A stretch of 34,912 nt of DNA from CAYYNQ01 sp964473105 (GCA_964473105.1 CAYYNQ010000001.1:1-34912); one strand, 5' to 3'. Counted from the first letter of the stretch, positions 25,806 through 34,803 are shown. The notes: generated from the sequence alone by a model not told the origin. Numbers and translations: made by a program.

Positions 25806-26121
25806 AGCTCAATCGTGATCGTAATCATAATCGTAATTGTAATCGGACATGACCACGCGGCATAGCCAGACATAAACCGGCATCGTCATACCTGGGCTGA
25901 ACAGATATCAATATCTGTAAGCGTATTGTAGTCGTAATCACGAAATGGATCCCTGTGAAGCCTGTAAGCCAGAGGGATCATGGTTACTCATGACACCGGT
26001 CTCCCCTCATGCACAGAACTCCTGATATCCTGCAAGCTTAAATATCACCGATCGATTATGTGGACCATTACGATTACGGGGATGGTGGACATCACAAGTC
26101 GGGTTCAAAATTATGATTACG
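25806..26121. repeat. Degenerate ATCGTA / ATTACG hexamer repeats in inverted arrangement
   Basis: Bases 25812-25847 are six tandem hexamers close to ATCGTA, and 25925-25942 three more. Farther on, the same unit appears in reverse complement as ATTACG at 26067-26078 (two exact copies) and ATTATG-ATTACG at 26110-26121, which overlaps the stop codon of the next gene. The two halves face each other around about base 26000. A related pair lies at 23817-23838, past pgeF. No protein is encoded in this 311-base gap. The rlmN promoter must be within it. Confidence 0.6.
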
Positions 26122-28093
26122 GGGCAAGTGGAGGCTCGAAAACCTCTCCTTTTGGAGTACGGAATGTGAACCGGTAGGGGGCGTTATCAAGGGTCTTACG
26201 GCCGACCGTTCTTGCACGACGCTGAATGGTAACCGTGTATTCCTCACCCTGTTCCCAATTGTGCCGGATATAAAACCGTGTCCATCCGGTCTCAGGGTCA
26301 TCATCGCTAGACAATAGCGGCATCGCGTCGAGTCGCGGCCTGATCCGTACGGCGTCATGGGTCAGAGTCTTGTGCTGCATCGCTGCGTTGAAATATATGA
26401 TGATGGGGACGGCCGACCCGAAGCCCCTGACCAGTTCTTTGTCATGCGGAACTGTACGGATGACCGACGGCTCGCCCGTGCGGAACGAGGCCTCGAAAAC
26501 TTCCTCGAGTTGAACCCCCTCAAAGTCTTCCGCCGTGGTGTCGATCAAGATCCGGTATCGCGTTTTGAAATCCACCGAACCGTCGGGGCCAGCGCCATAG
26601 ACCACGATTTTCGCCAAATCATAATCCGTATCTCTACGTTCCTTTCCACTGAAGACCTGAAATGCAACCTCGGGCTCGATGGTAATCGATTCCCGTAGAC
26701 TCTCAGGCTTCATTTTCTTGCTAAAACGCACCGTGATTGGCATTTCTTTCTGGATCATCCAGTCGCGCATGCCATCCTCGGGTTCAACCGACAACACCCG
26801 CGGATAATCAAGAACTTGCTTTAGAAACAGGAGGTCCACGACAAGATCATCACCGGTATTTACCTCGAATGGGCCAACCTCGGCCGGCTCATATCCCTCA
26901 GCCTGCGCAATCAAATTATAAGTCCCCGGCGGGACATTGTTGAGCAGGTAATTTCCCTCACGATCCGTGATAGCCATAATCGATGTGCCAGCCAAGGCAA
27001 CCCGAATACCGCTCATAGAGACTCCATCCGCCGCATCTTTAACGGCGATTCCCACAACGACACCTCCCTCATCAGCAATATCTGCAAGTGCTTCCATCGC
27101 CAACTGGATATCCATGCCAGGCAGTTTTTCAAGATCAATCGCAACCGGGCTTGACGGCTGATAGCCTGCTCCACTGGCTTGGACAATAAACTGCCCGGCG
27201 GGCAGGTCGTGAATGGAAAACCCCCCCTCTGAATCAAGTGTCGCGTGGAAGTCGGGTCCTTGGTTTGTCATCATCTCCACCCGGATCCGGTCAAAATCGT
27301 TGGTTCTTTTCCCGGCGGAATCATAAAGGTAGACTACCCCCCGGATATAACGATTGCCCGCGATACCCGAAGGGATCAAATTGACGGTGATCGGGTCGTC
27401 GGCCGGGCCCGGCAAAACCCGAACGATATGGTCATGATTTTCGAACCCTTCCATTTCAATATGAAGGCGATATGTCCCGGATGGAATGTTCCAGAAAAGA
27501 AACGTGCCATCCGAGCGTGAGGCGGTAAGGTAGGGAGTCTCAACATCAGTTTCCGGGTCGCTGAGCCAGATATTGCAATGCCGCCAATCCGCCACCGCAA
27601 CACCCGCCACCCCGGCAGCCTGCAACAGGCCCGCGAGGCTGCCCATGCCAGACAGATCAGCGGCTGCAATGTCCTCTTCTGTATAGGCCTCAGGCTTCAG
27701 GAACAGTGCTGGAAGGGGCCAAGTTTTCTGATCGGAACCGGGCCTGATTGTGACCACACCGATTTTCGCGGCCCTGAACCGGTCATGTCGTGCACTAAAC
27801 TCATAGATCCCCGGTTCCAGATTGCGAATATTGAACTGCCCCTCGACATCGGTAATGGCAATGATATTGGAGCCAGGAACATAGACCTGAATTCCCGAAG
27901 AGTCAGAACGACCCTCAAGGCGCACAAACCCGTGGACGCTGTAGGAAATCTTGGGTGCGGCAACTTGAGCTAACGGGCCGTCGGATGGGAAGTCGCCTGC
28001 AGGTCGGGGTCCACAACCTGCCAGCAGTAGCCCTGTCACGAGGATGACTTGAAGGGCCACCAAGTCGACTTTACAGGCCTTGAAACACATCAA
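26117..28093 (-). CDS. Multidomain lipoprotein: four carboxypeptidase-regulatory-like and two Ig-like domains
   Basis: A 658-residue lipoprotein with hydrophobic signal and lipobox LLAGC, Cys27. It has no enzyme motif. Four modules of the carboxypeptidase-regulatory-like beta-sandwich type follow, at about 51-134, 165-242, 248-333 and 345-424; three show the ITD-x-EG-x-(F/Y) or equivalent turn and all end near a PPGTY-like motif. The C-terminal third has two Ig-like, Big_5-type segments, about 430-540 (VLSVEPEDGM) and 541-645 (IRTVPHDKEL), each with a VRFSKKM- or IYFNAAM-like strand. It is probably anchored in the outer membrane and used for adhesion or scaffolding. It lies 60 bases downstream of a foldase lipoprotein gene on the same strand, so they may be co-transcribed. 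Confidence 0.82.
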   Translation of the reverse strand: MMCFKACKVDLVALQVILVTGLLLAGCGPRPAGDFPSDGPLAQVAAPKISYSVHGFVRLEGRSDSSGIQVYVPGSNIIAITDVEGQFNIRNLEPGIYEFSARHDRFRAAKIGVVTIRPGSDQKTWPLPALFLKPEAYTEEDIAAADLSGMGSLAGLLQAAGVAGVAVADWRHCNIWLSDPETDVETPYLTASRSDGTFLFWNIPSGTYRLHIEMEGFENHDHIVRVLPGPADDPITVNLIPSGIAGNRYIRGVVYLYDSAGKRTNDFDRIRVEMMTNQGPDFHATLDSEGGFSIHDLPAGQFIVQASGAGYQPSSPVAIDLEKLPGMDIQLAMEALADIADEGGVVVGIAVKDAADGVSMSGIRVALAGTSIMAITDREGNYLLNNVPPGTYNLIAQAEGYEPAEVGPFEVNTGDDLVVDLLFLKQVLDYPRVLSVEPEDGMRDWMIQKEMPITVRFSKKMKPESLRESITIEPEVAFQVFSGKERRDTDYDLAKIVVYGAGPDGSVDFKTRYRILIDTTAEDFEGVQLEEVFEASFRTGEPSVIRTVPHDKELVRGFGSAVPIIIYFNAAMQHKTLTHDAVRIRPRLDAMPLLSSDDDPETGWTRFYIRHNWEQGEEYTVTIQRRARTVGRKTLDNAPYRFTFRTPKGEVFEPPLAP

Positions 28094-28153
28094 AAAAACA
28101 GGTGCCCCCGGACTTGATTTGATTCCAGCGGCGGCAGGATCCCGGCCATACCA

Positions 28154-30187
28154 TCAGTCCTGGCCGTCCGCCAAGAATCTGAATCCAACACGTGCCGCAT
28201 ATTTCTCGAGCATCGCTTCCTCAAAAACCTTGCTTTGACGCTGGTGAATCTGTCCATTTACCGCATCCAATATCCCCTCGTCCTCCAACTCCATGAGTCT
28301 TGGCGGAATCCTTTCCTGAAGAAGCACGCTGGCTACACCCCGGTGGGGGACGATAAAAACGGGAGAAAATTCCCCCTGCTCCAGCATCTCGAGCTGATCC
28401 CGGTATTCCTTATAAATTCGTGTCTCGTCGATGGGCTCACCGGACTCGGGAACACGGTGTCCGCGAGCAACATAGGGCGCATTCAGCACGGGAGCCTGCT
28501 CAAGAAAATCCTCGGCCGTCCTGACCCCCTCCATCTCCTTCTGGAGTTTGTCTCGCAAGATTTCATGGGCATGAGCCCTGTCTTCCTTGTCCAGCTTTTT
28601 ATCCTCAGAGCTGATCATGGCCACAATCGACTTGTATGCAAGCTTCTGTCGAACCTTGAACATAGTCTCCTTGTTTTCCTCGTAAAACTGCCTCTGCAAT
28701 TCAGGTGTGATGTAATCAAAGGTCTGTTCCGCCACTCTCCTTGCAATAAACCGGCTACCTAGGCTGAATGCACGGACCGTAGGCATTACCCGGGAAAGCT
28801 CACTGTCCGGATCCTCCAGTTGCTGTTTCCCGAGCTTGCGGATGAGCATCATCTGCAACGGCTGCGTCATCTTCATCCTCTCGAGTATACCATCCCGATC
28901 CTTCGGGCTACCGGCTTTTCTCCAGATCCCCTCGAAATCCCCCCAGGTCAGTAACTCATCACCCAGCCTTGCGACCACGGTGCTGGTGGTCAACTCCTCA
29001 CCCTGCGCGATGATCAGGTCATACTTGATGTCCAGAACGGGGTCATCGAAGAGCATTGCCAGAACTTCATCGACAAGGCGTTGATTGTCACTTCGGCTCA
29101 TTTCACCAAGGATCGCGTTCTTGACATCCTTGATGGCCTTATAACCTTCCTCTTTCTTCTGGGTGACCTCGATAACCTGATAGCCATGTTTTGTCCCGAA
29201 GATCTCGGAAACTTGGCCAACGGGCGTCTTCTTTGCCATCTCGATCAGGGTGCCCAGCATTGGCCGAGTCCCCTGGGGCAGGGGACCGATGACATCACCC
29301 TTTGAATCCGAATCCGAGTGGCGAACGCAGAGTTCCTCGAATGCGGTGCCTTCATCCACTTCACCAAGGATGCCTTCAAGACGATCACGGACAGCCTTGG
29401 ATGCCACGGCATTCATGGGGATCAACAGCTTCTCGCCGGGATTCAGGCTCTTCCATTGCTTCTGTTCGTCGTAGCGGACAGGCCGTCCCGGAACATCCAT
29501 CCGAATGTTGGCGGCCAAAGACTCGTCGCCGCTTATCCTCTTCGCAATCCGCTCCAAATCCCCGAATCCATCCTGCTCGATATCCGCCTCGGAAACCACA
29601 TAAGACTTATATGTCATCTTGATAAGATGGCGCATGTGAAATTCGAAGGGCTGCTTATATTTCGGCTTGTGCTTCTGGTAATATTCCTCAACCTCTGAAT
29701 CCGTATAATGTCCAATATGGTCATAGATATAGGTCTTTGTAAGCCATAGCAGAAACGCCCTTTCTTGGTTCTGCGGATATAACTCCTTGCAGTATTGAAG
29801 CAACTCAGCATCATCAACAGCGTCGATTTCATAATCCTTCAACGCCTGTCCAATGATCGCCCGCCACAAGGCCACAACCCTCAGTTTCTCGTTGTCCAGT
29901 TTCGGAATGCTGTCGGCCCGGAGTTTCTCCAACCCCGCAATCTTGTTGTATTTCACAAATTCCATCAGATCTGAGACTAGAATTCGCCCCCCGCTGTATT
30001 CCGCAATCACCGCCTCCGTGCTTCGATCGTCCAATTGGACGTGGTCATGGCTGGCGGAAGACTGTAACTCGCTATTTTCTGGAACAGCGGACTCCTGGAC
30101 CATTTCTGGCAACGCGGTTTTTTTTTCGCAACCGGCGATCAATAACACGAGCAGTAACAACGAGAATGGGAAACAGCTTTTCAACAT
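28154..30187 (-). CDS. Parvulin-type peptidyl-prolyl isomerase lipoprotein (SurA/PrsA/PpiC-like)
   Basis: A 677-residue lipoprotein foldase: hydrophobic signal 6-17 and lipobox IAGC with Cys20. The ATG at 30187 is chosen because AGAGGG stands 8 bases upstream; the frame extends 18 codons further. After a helical chaperone-like part, the parvulin domain covers about residues 182-350 with FEELCVRHSDSDSKGD, IGPLPQGTRP and GTKHGYQVIEV, the usual end. It contains an insertion of about 60 residues before this core. A second helical half (350-677) may be another chaperone region with a weak domain near the end (EFSPVFIVPHRGVASVLL). It probably helps fold exported or outer-membrane proteins, including its neighbour. 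Confidence 0.87.
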   Translation of the reverse strand: MLKSCFPFSLLLLVLLIAGCEKKTALPEMVQESAVPENSELQSSASHDHVQLDDRSTEAVIAEYSGGRILVSDLMEFVKYNKIAGLEKLRADSIPKLDNEKLRVVALWRAIIGQALKDYEIDAVDDAELLQYCKELYPQNQERAFLLWLTKTYIYDHIGHYTDSEVEEYYQKHKPKYKQPFEFHMRHLIKMTYKSYVVSEADIEQDGFGDLERIAKRISGDESLAANIRMDVPGRPVRYDEQKQWKSLNPGEKLLIPMNAVASKAVRDRLEGILGEVDEGTAFEELCVRHSDSDSKGDVIGPLPQGTRPMLGTLIEMAKKTPVGQVSEIFGTKHGYQVIEVTQKKEEGYKAIKDVKNAILGEMSRSDNQRLVDEVLAMLFDDPVLDIKYDLIIAQGEELTTSTVVARLGDELLTWGDFEGIWRKAGSPKDRDGILERMKMTQPLQMMLIRKLGKQQLEDPDSELSRVMPTVRAFSLGSRFIARRVAEQTFDYITPELQRQFYEENKETMFKVRQKLAYKSIVAMISSEDKKLDKEDRAHAHEILRDKLQKEMEGVRTAEDFLEQAPVLNAPYVARGHRVPESGEPIDETRIYKEYRDQLEMLEQGEFSPVFIVPHRGVASVLLQERIPPRLMELEDEGILDAVNGQIHQRQSKVFEEAMLEKYAARVGFRFLADGQD

Positions 30188-30277
30188 ATACATACCCTCT
30201 GTTGAAGACAGTTCAGACATCGCATCAGCCTCTTGTTTCACGAAACTTATCGTAATGTAACTTGCCTGATCCTGATG

Positions 30278-30305
30278 ATTATAGACAGCAATCTTGACGG
30301 ATCAA
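30278..30305 (-). promoter_or_regulatory. Promoter of the foldase/lipoprotein unit
   Basis: On the minus strand a perfect TATAAT (30283-30278) lies 16 bases after TTGATC (30305-30300, 4 of 6). The start of transcription would be near 30271, about 84 bases before the chosen ATG. Confidence 0.5.
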
Positions 30306-30461
30306 GCAACAATTTCCCCCCCTCTACAACAAAGCCAAGGCTGCACTTGGGATTGACGTCCCCCCTGAGTGCTAATAATATGGGCGCCAGACCCAGCATA
30401 TATCTGGAACGAACCATCATCACCCTGATTTTGATGCCGCGCCGACAGGGCCAAATACAGC

Positions 30462-31379
30462 ATGGACCACCAAGCAAAACCATCCGGAACCCAGCAAGCC
30501 CGATTTCACGTCATCCTTGTCCTGCACAATAGCGCCGACTGGATCGAACCCTGCATGGAATCGCTTCGGGCCCAAAGCCTGCAGGCAGAACAGATCACCC
30601 TTTTCGACAATGCCTCGACAGATAACGGGGTCCGACGCGTCGAACGACATTTTCCAGGGATCAGAATTATGCGTAGCACTGTAAATATTGGTTTTGCAGG
30701 AGGAAATAATCGTGCCGCAAAGGTTGTAAGGGATTGTGAATATATCTTGCTCCTCAACGCGGATACCATCCTCGCCATCAATGCCCTCGAGAAACTATCA
30801 CAAGCCTTCGCATCCCATCCCCATATGGGTGTTATGGGATGCAAAGTGTTGGAAGACGATGTGGAAACAATCCAGCATATAGGCATCAAAATCCGTGATA
30901 ACGGGCTTACGGACAATCTGGGGCAGGGTGAACCGGATGAAGGCCAATACAGGGGCGTCATGGATGCCATCAGCGTGCTGGGTGCTGCCATGGCGATAAG
31001 ACAGGAGGTCTGGACTGAACTGGGGGGTCTTGATGAGCGGTTTTATCCGGCTTATTACGAGGAAACCGATTTCTGTTACCGGGCGCGGGCAAATGACTGG
31101 AGGGTCGGCGTGGCCTGTGACGCGATTGTGACCCATTTTGACGCCCAGAAGGAACGGCGCGCCGATCCGGCCTTTCTTGAAATGTTTTTTCGAGGTCGCG
31201 CCCACTTCCTCAAGAAGCATTATCGTATCCGTGACTGGATGACCCGCTTTTTGCCCGACGAAATCCGATGGCTTCGATACTGGGGAAGCAAGGGTATGCG
31301 ACGAATCGCACTGAGAACCTTGCTGCAGGTCATGACTGGCCGTGCACCTAAAGCCTCAGACATTCGATCTCCTTACTAA
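30462..31379 (+). CDS. Family 2 glycosyltransferase (rhamnosyltransferase-like)
   Basis: A 305-residue GT-A fold enzyme of the WbbL-like branch of family 2, which moves an activated sugar onto a glycan chain at the inner membrane face. Visible are the N-terminal strand HVILVLHNSADWIEPCMESL, NIGFAGGNNRAA, the metal site LLLNADT, and the acceptor-side GLDERFYPAYYEETDFCYR. The C-terminus is basic and may touch the membrane; no transmembrane segment is seen. A role in O-antigen or other surface glycan is inferred. The 256 bases to trmL hold only two weak inverted repeats. Confidence 0.9.
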   Translation: MDHQAKPSGTQQARFHVILVLHNSADWIEPCMESLRAQSLQAEQITLFDNASTDNGVRRVERHFPGIRIMRSTVNIGFAGGNNRAAKVVRDCEYILLLNADTILAINALEKLSQAFASHPHMGVMGCKVLEDDVETIQHIGIKIRDNGLTDNLGQGEPDEGQYRGVMDAISVLGAAMAIRQEVWTELGGLDERFYPAYYEETDFCYRARANDWRVGVACDAIVTHFDAQKERRADPAFLEMFFRGRAHFLKKHYRIRDWMTRFLPDEIRWLRYWGSKGMRRIALRTLLQVMTGRAPKASDIRSPY

Positions 31380-31635
31380 ATTGGGGGATTTGTCGGCAAG
31401 TATAGAAAATGAATCAATCCCCCGCCCACATGCGTATGGGTCTTGCCGGACAAAAAAGATCTTGCGGGTCCTAAACGACCCGAGGGCAAAGGAGTCGTGG
31501 GACAAGAATCCCTTGGAATTAACTGATGGGCAGTCAATATTCTTTCGTCATGTCCATATCGGTTCGTGTTTTCAATCAAGACTCTTCGAATATGATTGGA
31601 ACAACTTTGCGATTGCGAGGGAGGAGCAGGGGTGA

Positions 31636-32112
31636 ATGCTGAATATTGTTCTTTACGCGCCACGGATCCCGCAGAATACCGGGCAAATCGCACGCAGTTG
31701 CATCGCGATGAACTGCAGACTACACCTTGTCCGGCCCCTTGGATTCCGCATGGACTCCGCCAGCTTGAAACGCTCCTCCGTCGGTTATCTTGAAGACATG
31801 GATATCCTGATTCATGATAACATCAACATGTTTCGGAATACGGCCAGCTATCCCTCGCGTAGCTGGCTGGTCTCAAAAAATGGATATCATCCCTACGACT
31901 CGGTCCGATTCAAAGAGCATGACTGGCTGGTTTTCGGGAACGAAACCGAAGGCTTGCCTGCAGGTTGGCTGGAAGAAAACCTTGAGCAGACACTGATGAT
32001 ACCCATGCTAAATACGGAAACGCGCTGCCTGAATCTATCCACGGCTGTCAGCGTCGTTATGTTCGAGGCGATTCGACAGTTCCGGGCCATGCCCGATGTA
32101 AGATACCGTTAA
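31636..32112 (+). CDS. trmL: tRNA (cytidine/uridine-34 2'-O)-methyltransferase TrmL
   Basis: A 158-residue SPOUT-class enzyme that methylates the ribose of the wobble base in certain leucine tRNAs using SAM. GGGAGGAG precedes the ATG. Motifs of the trefoil knot are present: NIVLYAPRIPQNTGQIARSC at the N-terminus, LVFGNETEGLP in the middle and RCLNLSTAVSVVMFEA at the end. Length matches E. coli YibK (157). It lies between two glycosyltransferase genes on the same strand, with no functional link apparent. Confidence 0.95.
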   Translation: MLNIVLYAPRIPQNTGQIARSCIAMNCRLHLVRPLGFRMDSASLKRSSVGYLEDMDILIHDNINMFRNTASYPSRSWLVSKNGYHPYDSVRFKEHDWLVFGNETEGLPAGWLEENLEQTLMIPMLNTETRCLNLSTAVSVVMFEAIRQFRAMPDVRYR

Positions 32113-32192
32113 TGCAGAACCGAAAAGCCATCGGCTGAAAAACCAAGGCACCCATCCACTGGATTTCACCCCCAGGATATATTCCCCGTACC

Positions 32193-33077
32193 ATGAAAAA
32201 AATCCATGTCATTATTCCCGCATATCACCAGAACAAGTCTGTGTCACGTTCAATTAGCGCGGCGCTTCAATCCGAACAGGCCGAGGTTCATGTCCTGGTC
32301 GTTGACAACGATTCCGATGGGCGATGGATGCATGAAACCTGGAGCCAAGAACCCCGGCTTGAATGGCTGGTCAACCCCGGCAACCCCGGCATGGGTGCGG
32401 CCCTCAACCAGGGAATTGAGAAGGCCCTCAACAATGGAACGGACTTGGTTTTCATCCTCCAACCCGGAGACTGTGTTGAGCCTTTAACTCTAAAAATACT
32501 CGCCGGGGCGGCCGGGGTCGCCGGCTTGGCAACCCCAAGGGTGGTCGACTCCGACGGCAACATCCGGGACGCTGGCGGCAGCTTGGACCTGTTACGGTCA
32601 ACGGCACGACTGAAGGGCCGTGATGATGTGAAGAGAGAAAGTTATGAAAAAGCGGAGAAAGTGAGCTGGTGCTCATTGCACGGGCTAATGATCTCTGCAA
32701 TGGCACTGCAGAGCGGGATCAGGTTCCATGAAGACTATTTCAGTTCCTGGGAAGACGTGGATTTCTGTGTTTCGATGCGCAAAGCTGGGTTTTCACTCAT
32801 TTATGCGGCCCAATCAATTTTACGAACAGACCGCATTGATCCAGAAACGGGAAAATCCGCGCGCCAATCCATCTATTACCGGACACGTAACCGATTTTCC
32901 CTGCTGATGCGTCATGGAAACTGCCGCCAGAAATTGGCCGGGTTCCTTTACCTGGTATCTGCCGTGCTGAGTCGGGCGCTTTTGGACACCCTACGGGGCA
33001 ATCGACTTCACGGACGTGCCCGCCTAATCGGGCTGATTGACGGCATGCACCAACGGATGGGGCCACTACGAAGCTGA
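32193..33077 (+). CDS. Family 2 glycosyltransferase
   Basis: A 294-residue relative of the glycosyltransferase at 30462, same GT-A fold: KIHVIIPAYHQNKSVSRSI, NPGNPGMGAALNQGIEKAL, and WEDVDFCVSMRKAGF near the middle. The place where the first enzyme has NADT reads LQPGDC, so the usual acidic metal site is shifted or changed. The C-terminal part has a helical stretch (FLYLVSAVLSRALLDTL) and a basic end, possibly membrane-associated. It follows trmL by 80 bases. Donor and acceptor are unknown; surface glycan synthesis is likely. Confidence 0.84.
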   Translation: MKKIHVIIPAYHQNKSVSRSISAALQSEQAEVHVLVVDNDSDGRWMHETWSQEPRLEWLVNPGNPGMGAALNQGIEKALNNGTDLVFILQPGDCVEPLTLKILAGAAGVAGLATPRVVDSDGNIRDAGGSLDLLRSTARLKGRDDVKRESYEKAEKVSWCSLHGLMISAMALQSGIRFHEDYFSSWEDVDFCVSMRKAGFSLIYAAQSILRTDRIDPETGKSARQSIYYRTRNRFSLLMRHGNCRQKLAGFLYLVSAVLSRALLDTLRGNRLHGRARLIGLIDGMHQRMGPLRS

Positions 33078-33162
33078 TCAGTAGTTGATTTCGAGATGTT
33101 CATGACGGTATCATCACCGGCAGTCTTGCAGAGAATAATTTTAAACGACCGAGGACGGGATA

Positions 33163-33843
33163 ATGCTGAAGATTGGTGTGTGCCTGGCCGGCTGCGGCCA
33201 GCTTGACGGGTCGGAAATCCATGAAGCGGTCAGCACCTTGATAGCGATTGACCAAGCGGGTGAAAAGGCCGTCTGCATGGCCCCCGACGTCGCCCAAGTC
33301 GATGTCATCAACCACCTGCAGCATGCGCCCAGTGAAGACGACACAAGGAATGTCATGGTTGAGTCGGCCCGAATCGCCCGAGGTGAAATCGAGGCCGTTG
33401 CGCTGATCAACCCCGAGGACCTGGATGCACTGGTCTTTCCTGGCGGATTCGGTGCCGCCAAAAACCTCTGTACTTTCGCTGCCGATGGCACCCAATGCTC
33501 TGTAGATCCTGACGTAGAAATCCTCGTGGCAGACATGCTTGAAGCCGGGAAACCGGTAGGGGCGATCTGCATTGCGCCGGCGATGATTGCACGCATCTGC
33601 GGCAACCGTGGTATCAGGGTGAACATTACGATTGGGAGCGATGAGGAGACAGCGAAGGCTCTTGAGGACATGGGGATCAATCACTGTGTCTGTAAGGCAA
33701 CAGACTGCATCGTCGACGAGGAATACAAGATTGTTAGCACGCCGGCCTATATGCTGGGCAACGGGCCAGCCGAGGTTTTCACTGGAATCAGCAAGCTGGT
33801 ACACGAGGTTATACGCCTTGCAGAAACCAGGGGCCTGGCCTGA
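33163..33843 (+). CDS. elbB: ElbB-type glyoxalase / DJ-1 superfamily protein
   Basis: A 226-residue protein of the DJ-1/PfpI superfamily, ElbB branch, linked by name to early isoprenoid biosynthesis and shown in E. coli to have weak glyoxalase activity. GAGGACGGG precedes the ATG. The reactive cysteine is Cys136 in GAICIAPA; FPGGFGAAKNL at 92-102 forms the neighbouring loop, and Glu18 in GSEIHE would sit in the active site. Length is as in E. coli (217). Its true role is not settled. It is monocistronic between a glycosyltransferase gene and folE. Confidence 0.92.
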   Translation: MLKIGVCLAGCGQLDGSEIHEAVSTLIAIDQAGEKAVCMAPDVAQVDVINHLQHAPSEDDTRNVMVESARIARGEIEAVALINPEDLDALVFPGGFGAAKNLCTFAADGTQCSVDPDVEILVADMLEAGKPVGAICIAPAMIARICGNRGIRVNITIGSDEETAKALEDMGINHCVCKATDCIVDEEYKIVSTPAYMLGNGPAEVFTGISKLVHEVIRLAETRGLA

Positions 33844-34022
33844 AAGACTTTTTTCAGGATGCCCACCCGATTCGCCTGTTCTGGCTTGAGAGGTCGACAT
33901 GCATTCGCTAGACTACGATGCATAAGCTGATGAGACGGGTTACTTGGACCCCTCACCCGGGGTGTCGGGTGGCACCTGCGCACACCAGTCGCGAGATCCC
34001 AGCAGCGGACGTTTAGGACAAG
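33844..34022. other. folE leader region with short hairpins
   Basis: Just after elbB, CCTGAAA/TTTCAGG (33839-33858) forms an AT-rich hairpin without a following T-run. At about 33950-33968 ACCCC/GGGGT forms a second small one. No tetrahydrofolate riboswitch or other known class is recognisable. Confidence 0.3.
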
Positions 34023-34673
34023 ATGAGTATCGAATCCCTCCACCCGGAATCAGCACGGCAGTTTTCCACGCCAGATTCATCTGATTCGAGCGATTCAGAG
34101 CTTCAGATTATTGAAATAACAAGAGATCTGATCGGCCTGATTGGTGAAGACCCCCAGCGCGAGGGGTTGTTGCGTACCCCAGCACGTGTCGCCCGAGCCT
34201 GGACGGACCTGACGACCGGATACCGCACCGATCTTGAAAGTATCGTCAACGGCGCAATATTTGAGGAAAAATACGACGAAATCGTGGCCGTTCGGAAAAT
34301 CCGGTTCTTTTCACTCTGTGAGCATCACTTGTTACCCTTTTTCGGGCATTGCACCGTGGCCTATATCCCCAACGGCAAGGTGATCGGGCTCTCCAAGATT
34401 CCACGCATCGTGAACATGTTTGCCCGCAGATTACAATTGCAGGAACGCCTGACCCAGCAGATTGCCTCAGCCATCGACGAGATCCTCCAACCCAGGGGCG
34501 TGGCGGTCGTGGTGGATGCCCTCCACATGTGTGTCATGATGCGCGGTGTGGAGAAACAGGATAGCCTGACGACGACCAGTGAGATGGTCGGTTCATTCAA
34601 AAACAACCCCCAGACAAGAAACGAGTTTCTAAGTCTGCTAAAAAACACTGGCCCGGGCAGCGGGCTTGCATGA
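34023..34673 (+). CDS. folE: GTP cyclohydrolase I
   Basis: A 216-residue enzyme that turns GTP into dihydroneopterin triphosphate, the first step to folate and pterins. The zinc ligands are all present: Cys99 and His102 in SLCEHHLLPF, and Cys170 in HMCVMMRGV. Other family stretches are EGLLRTPARVARAW and GLSKIPRIVNMFARRLQLQERLTQQI. AGGACA lies before the ATG. The first 25 residues are Ser/Asp-rich and not conserved. It is the zinc-dependent type IA, of normal length. Confidence 0.96.
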   Translation: MSIESLHPESARQFSTPDSSDSSDSELQIIEITRDLIGLIGEDPQREGLLRTPARVARAWTDLTTGYRTDLESIVNGAIFEEKYDEIVAVRKIRFFSLCEHHLLPFFGHCTVAYIPNGKVIGLSKIPRIVNMFARRLQLQERLTQQIASAIDEILQPRGVAVVVDALHMCVMMRGVEKQDSLTTTSEMVGSFKNNPQTRNEFLSLLKNTGPGSGLA

Positions 34674-34723
34674 CAGTGGTTGACCGACCCGGCGAGATGT
34701 CCAGTACGGACAAGAAATACGTG

Positions 34724-34752
34724 TTGAGACGAGAAATCATGGTTTTTATGAT
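34724..34752 (+). promoter_or_regulatory. Promoter of the gene at the right edge
   Basis: TTGAGA (34724-34729, 4 of 6), a 17-base spacer and TATGAT (34747-34752, 5 of 6). The inverted repeat GAAATCAT/ATGATTTC (34733-34755) covers the spacer and the -10 box and could be an operator. Transcription would start near 34759. Confidence 0.5.
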
Positions 34753-34803
34753 TTCAGAAGGTAAAATTCGGATCCCAATGTGATCAGGAGCTATCCATTA
34801 CGG

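Noticed and set aside
31381..31423. Inverted repeat GGGGGATT / AATCCCCC after the first glycosyltransferase gene
   Set aside because: Loop of 25 bases and no T-run; the similar stem before arfB is probably chance.
31452..31482. Minus-strand hairpin CGGGTC/GACCCG with six T beyond it, looking like a terminator
   Set aside because: Seven bases separate the stem from the T-run and no minus-strand gene ends there.
31342..31635. 97-codon open frame ending right before trmL
   Set aside because: It overlaps the end of the glycosyltransferase gene, has no ribosome binding site or known domain, and an equally long open frame exists on the other strand.
33844..34022. Tetrahydrofolate riboswitch before folE
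   Set aside because: Only short unrelated hairpins are present, without the conserved core.
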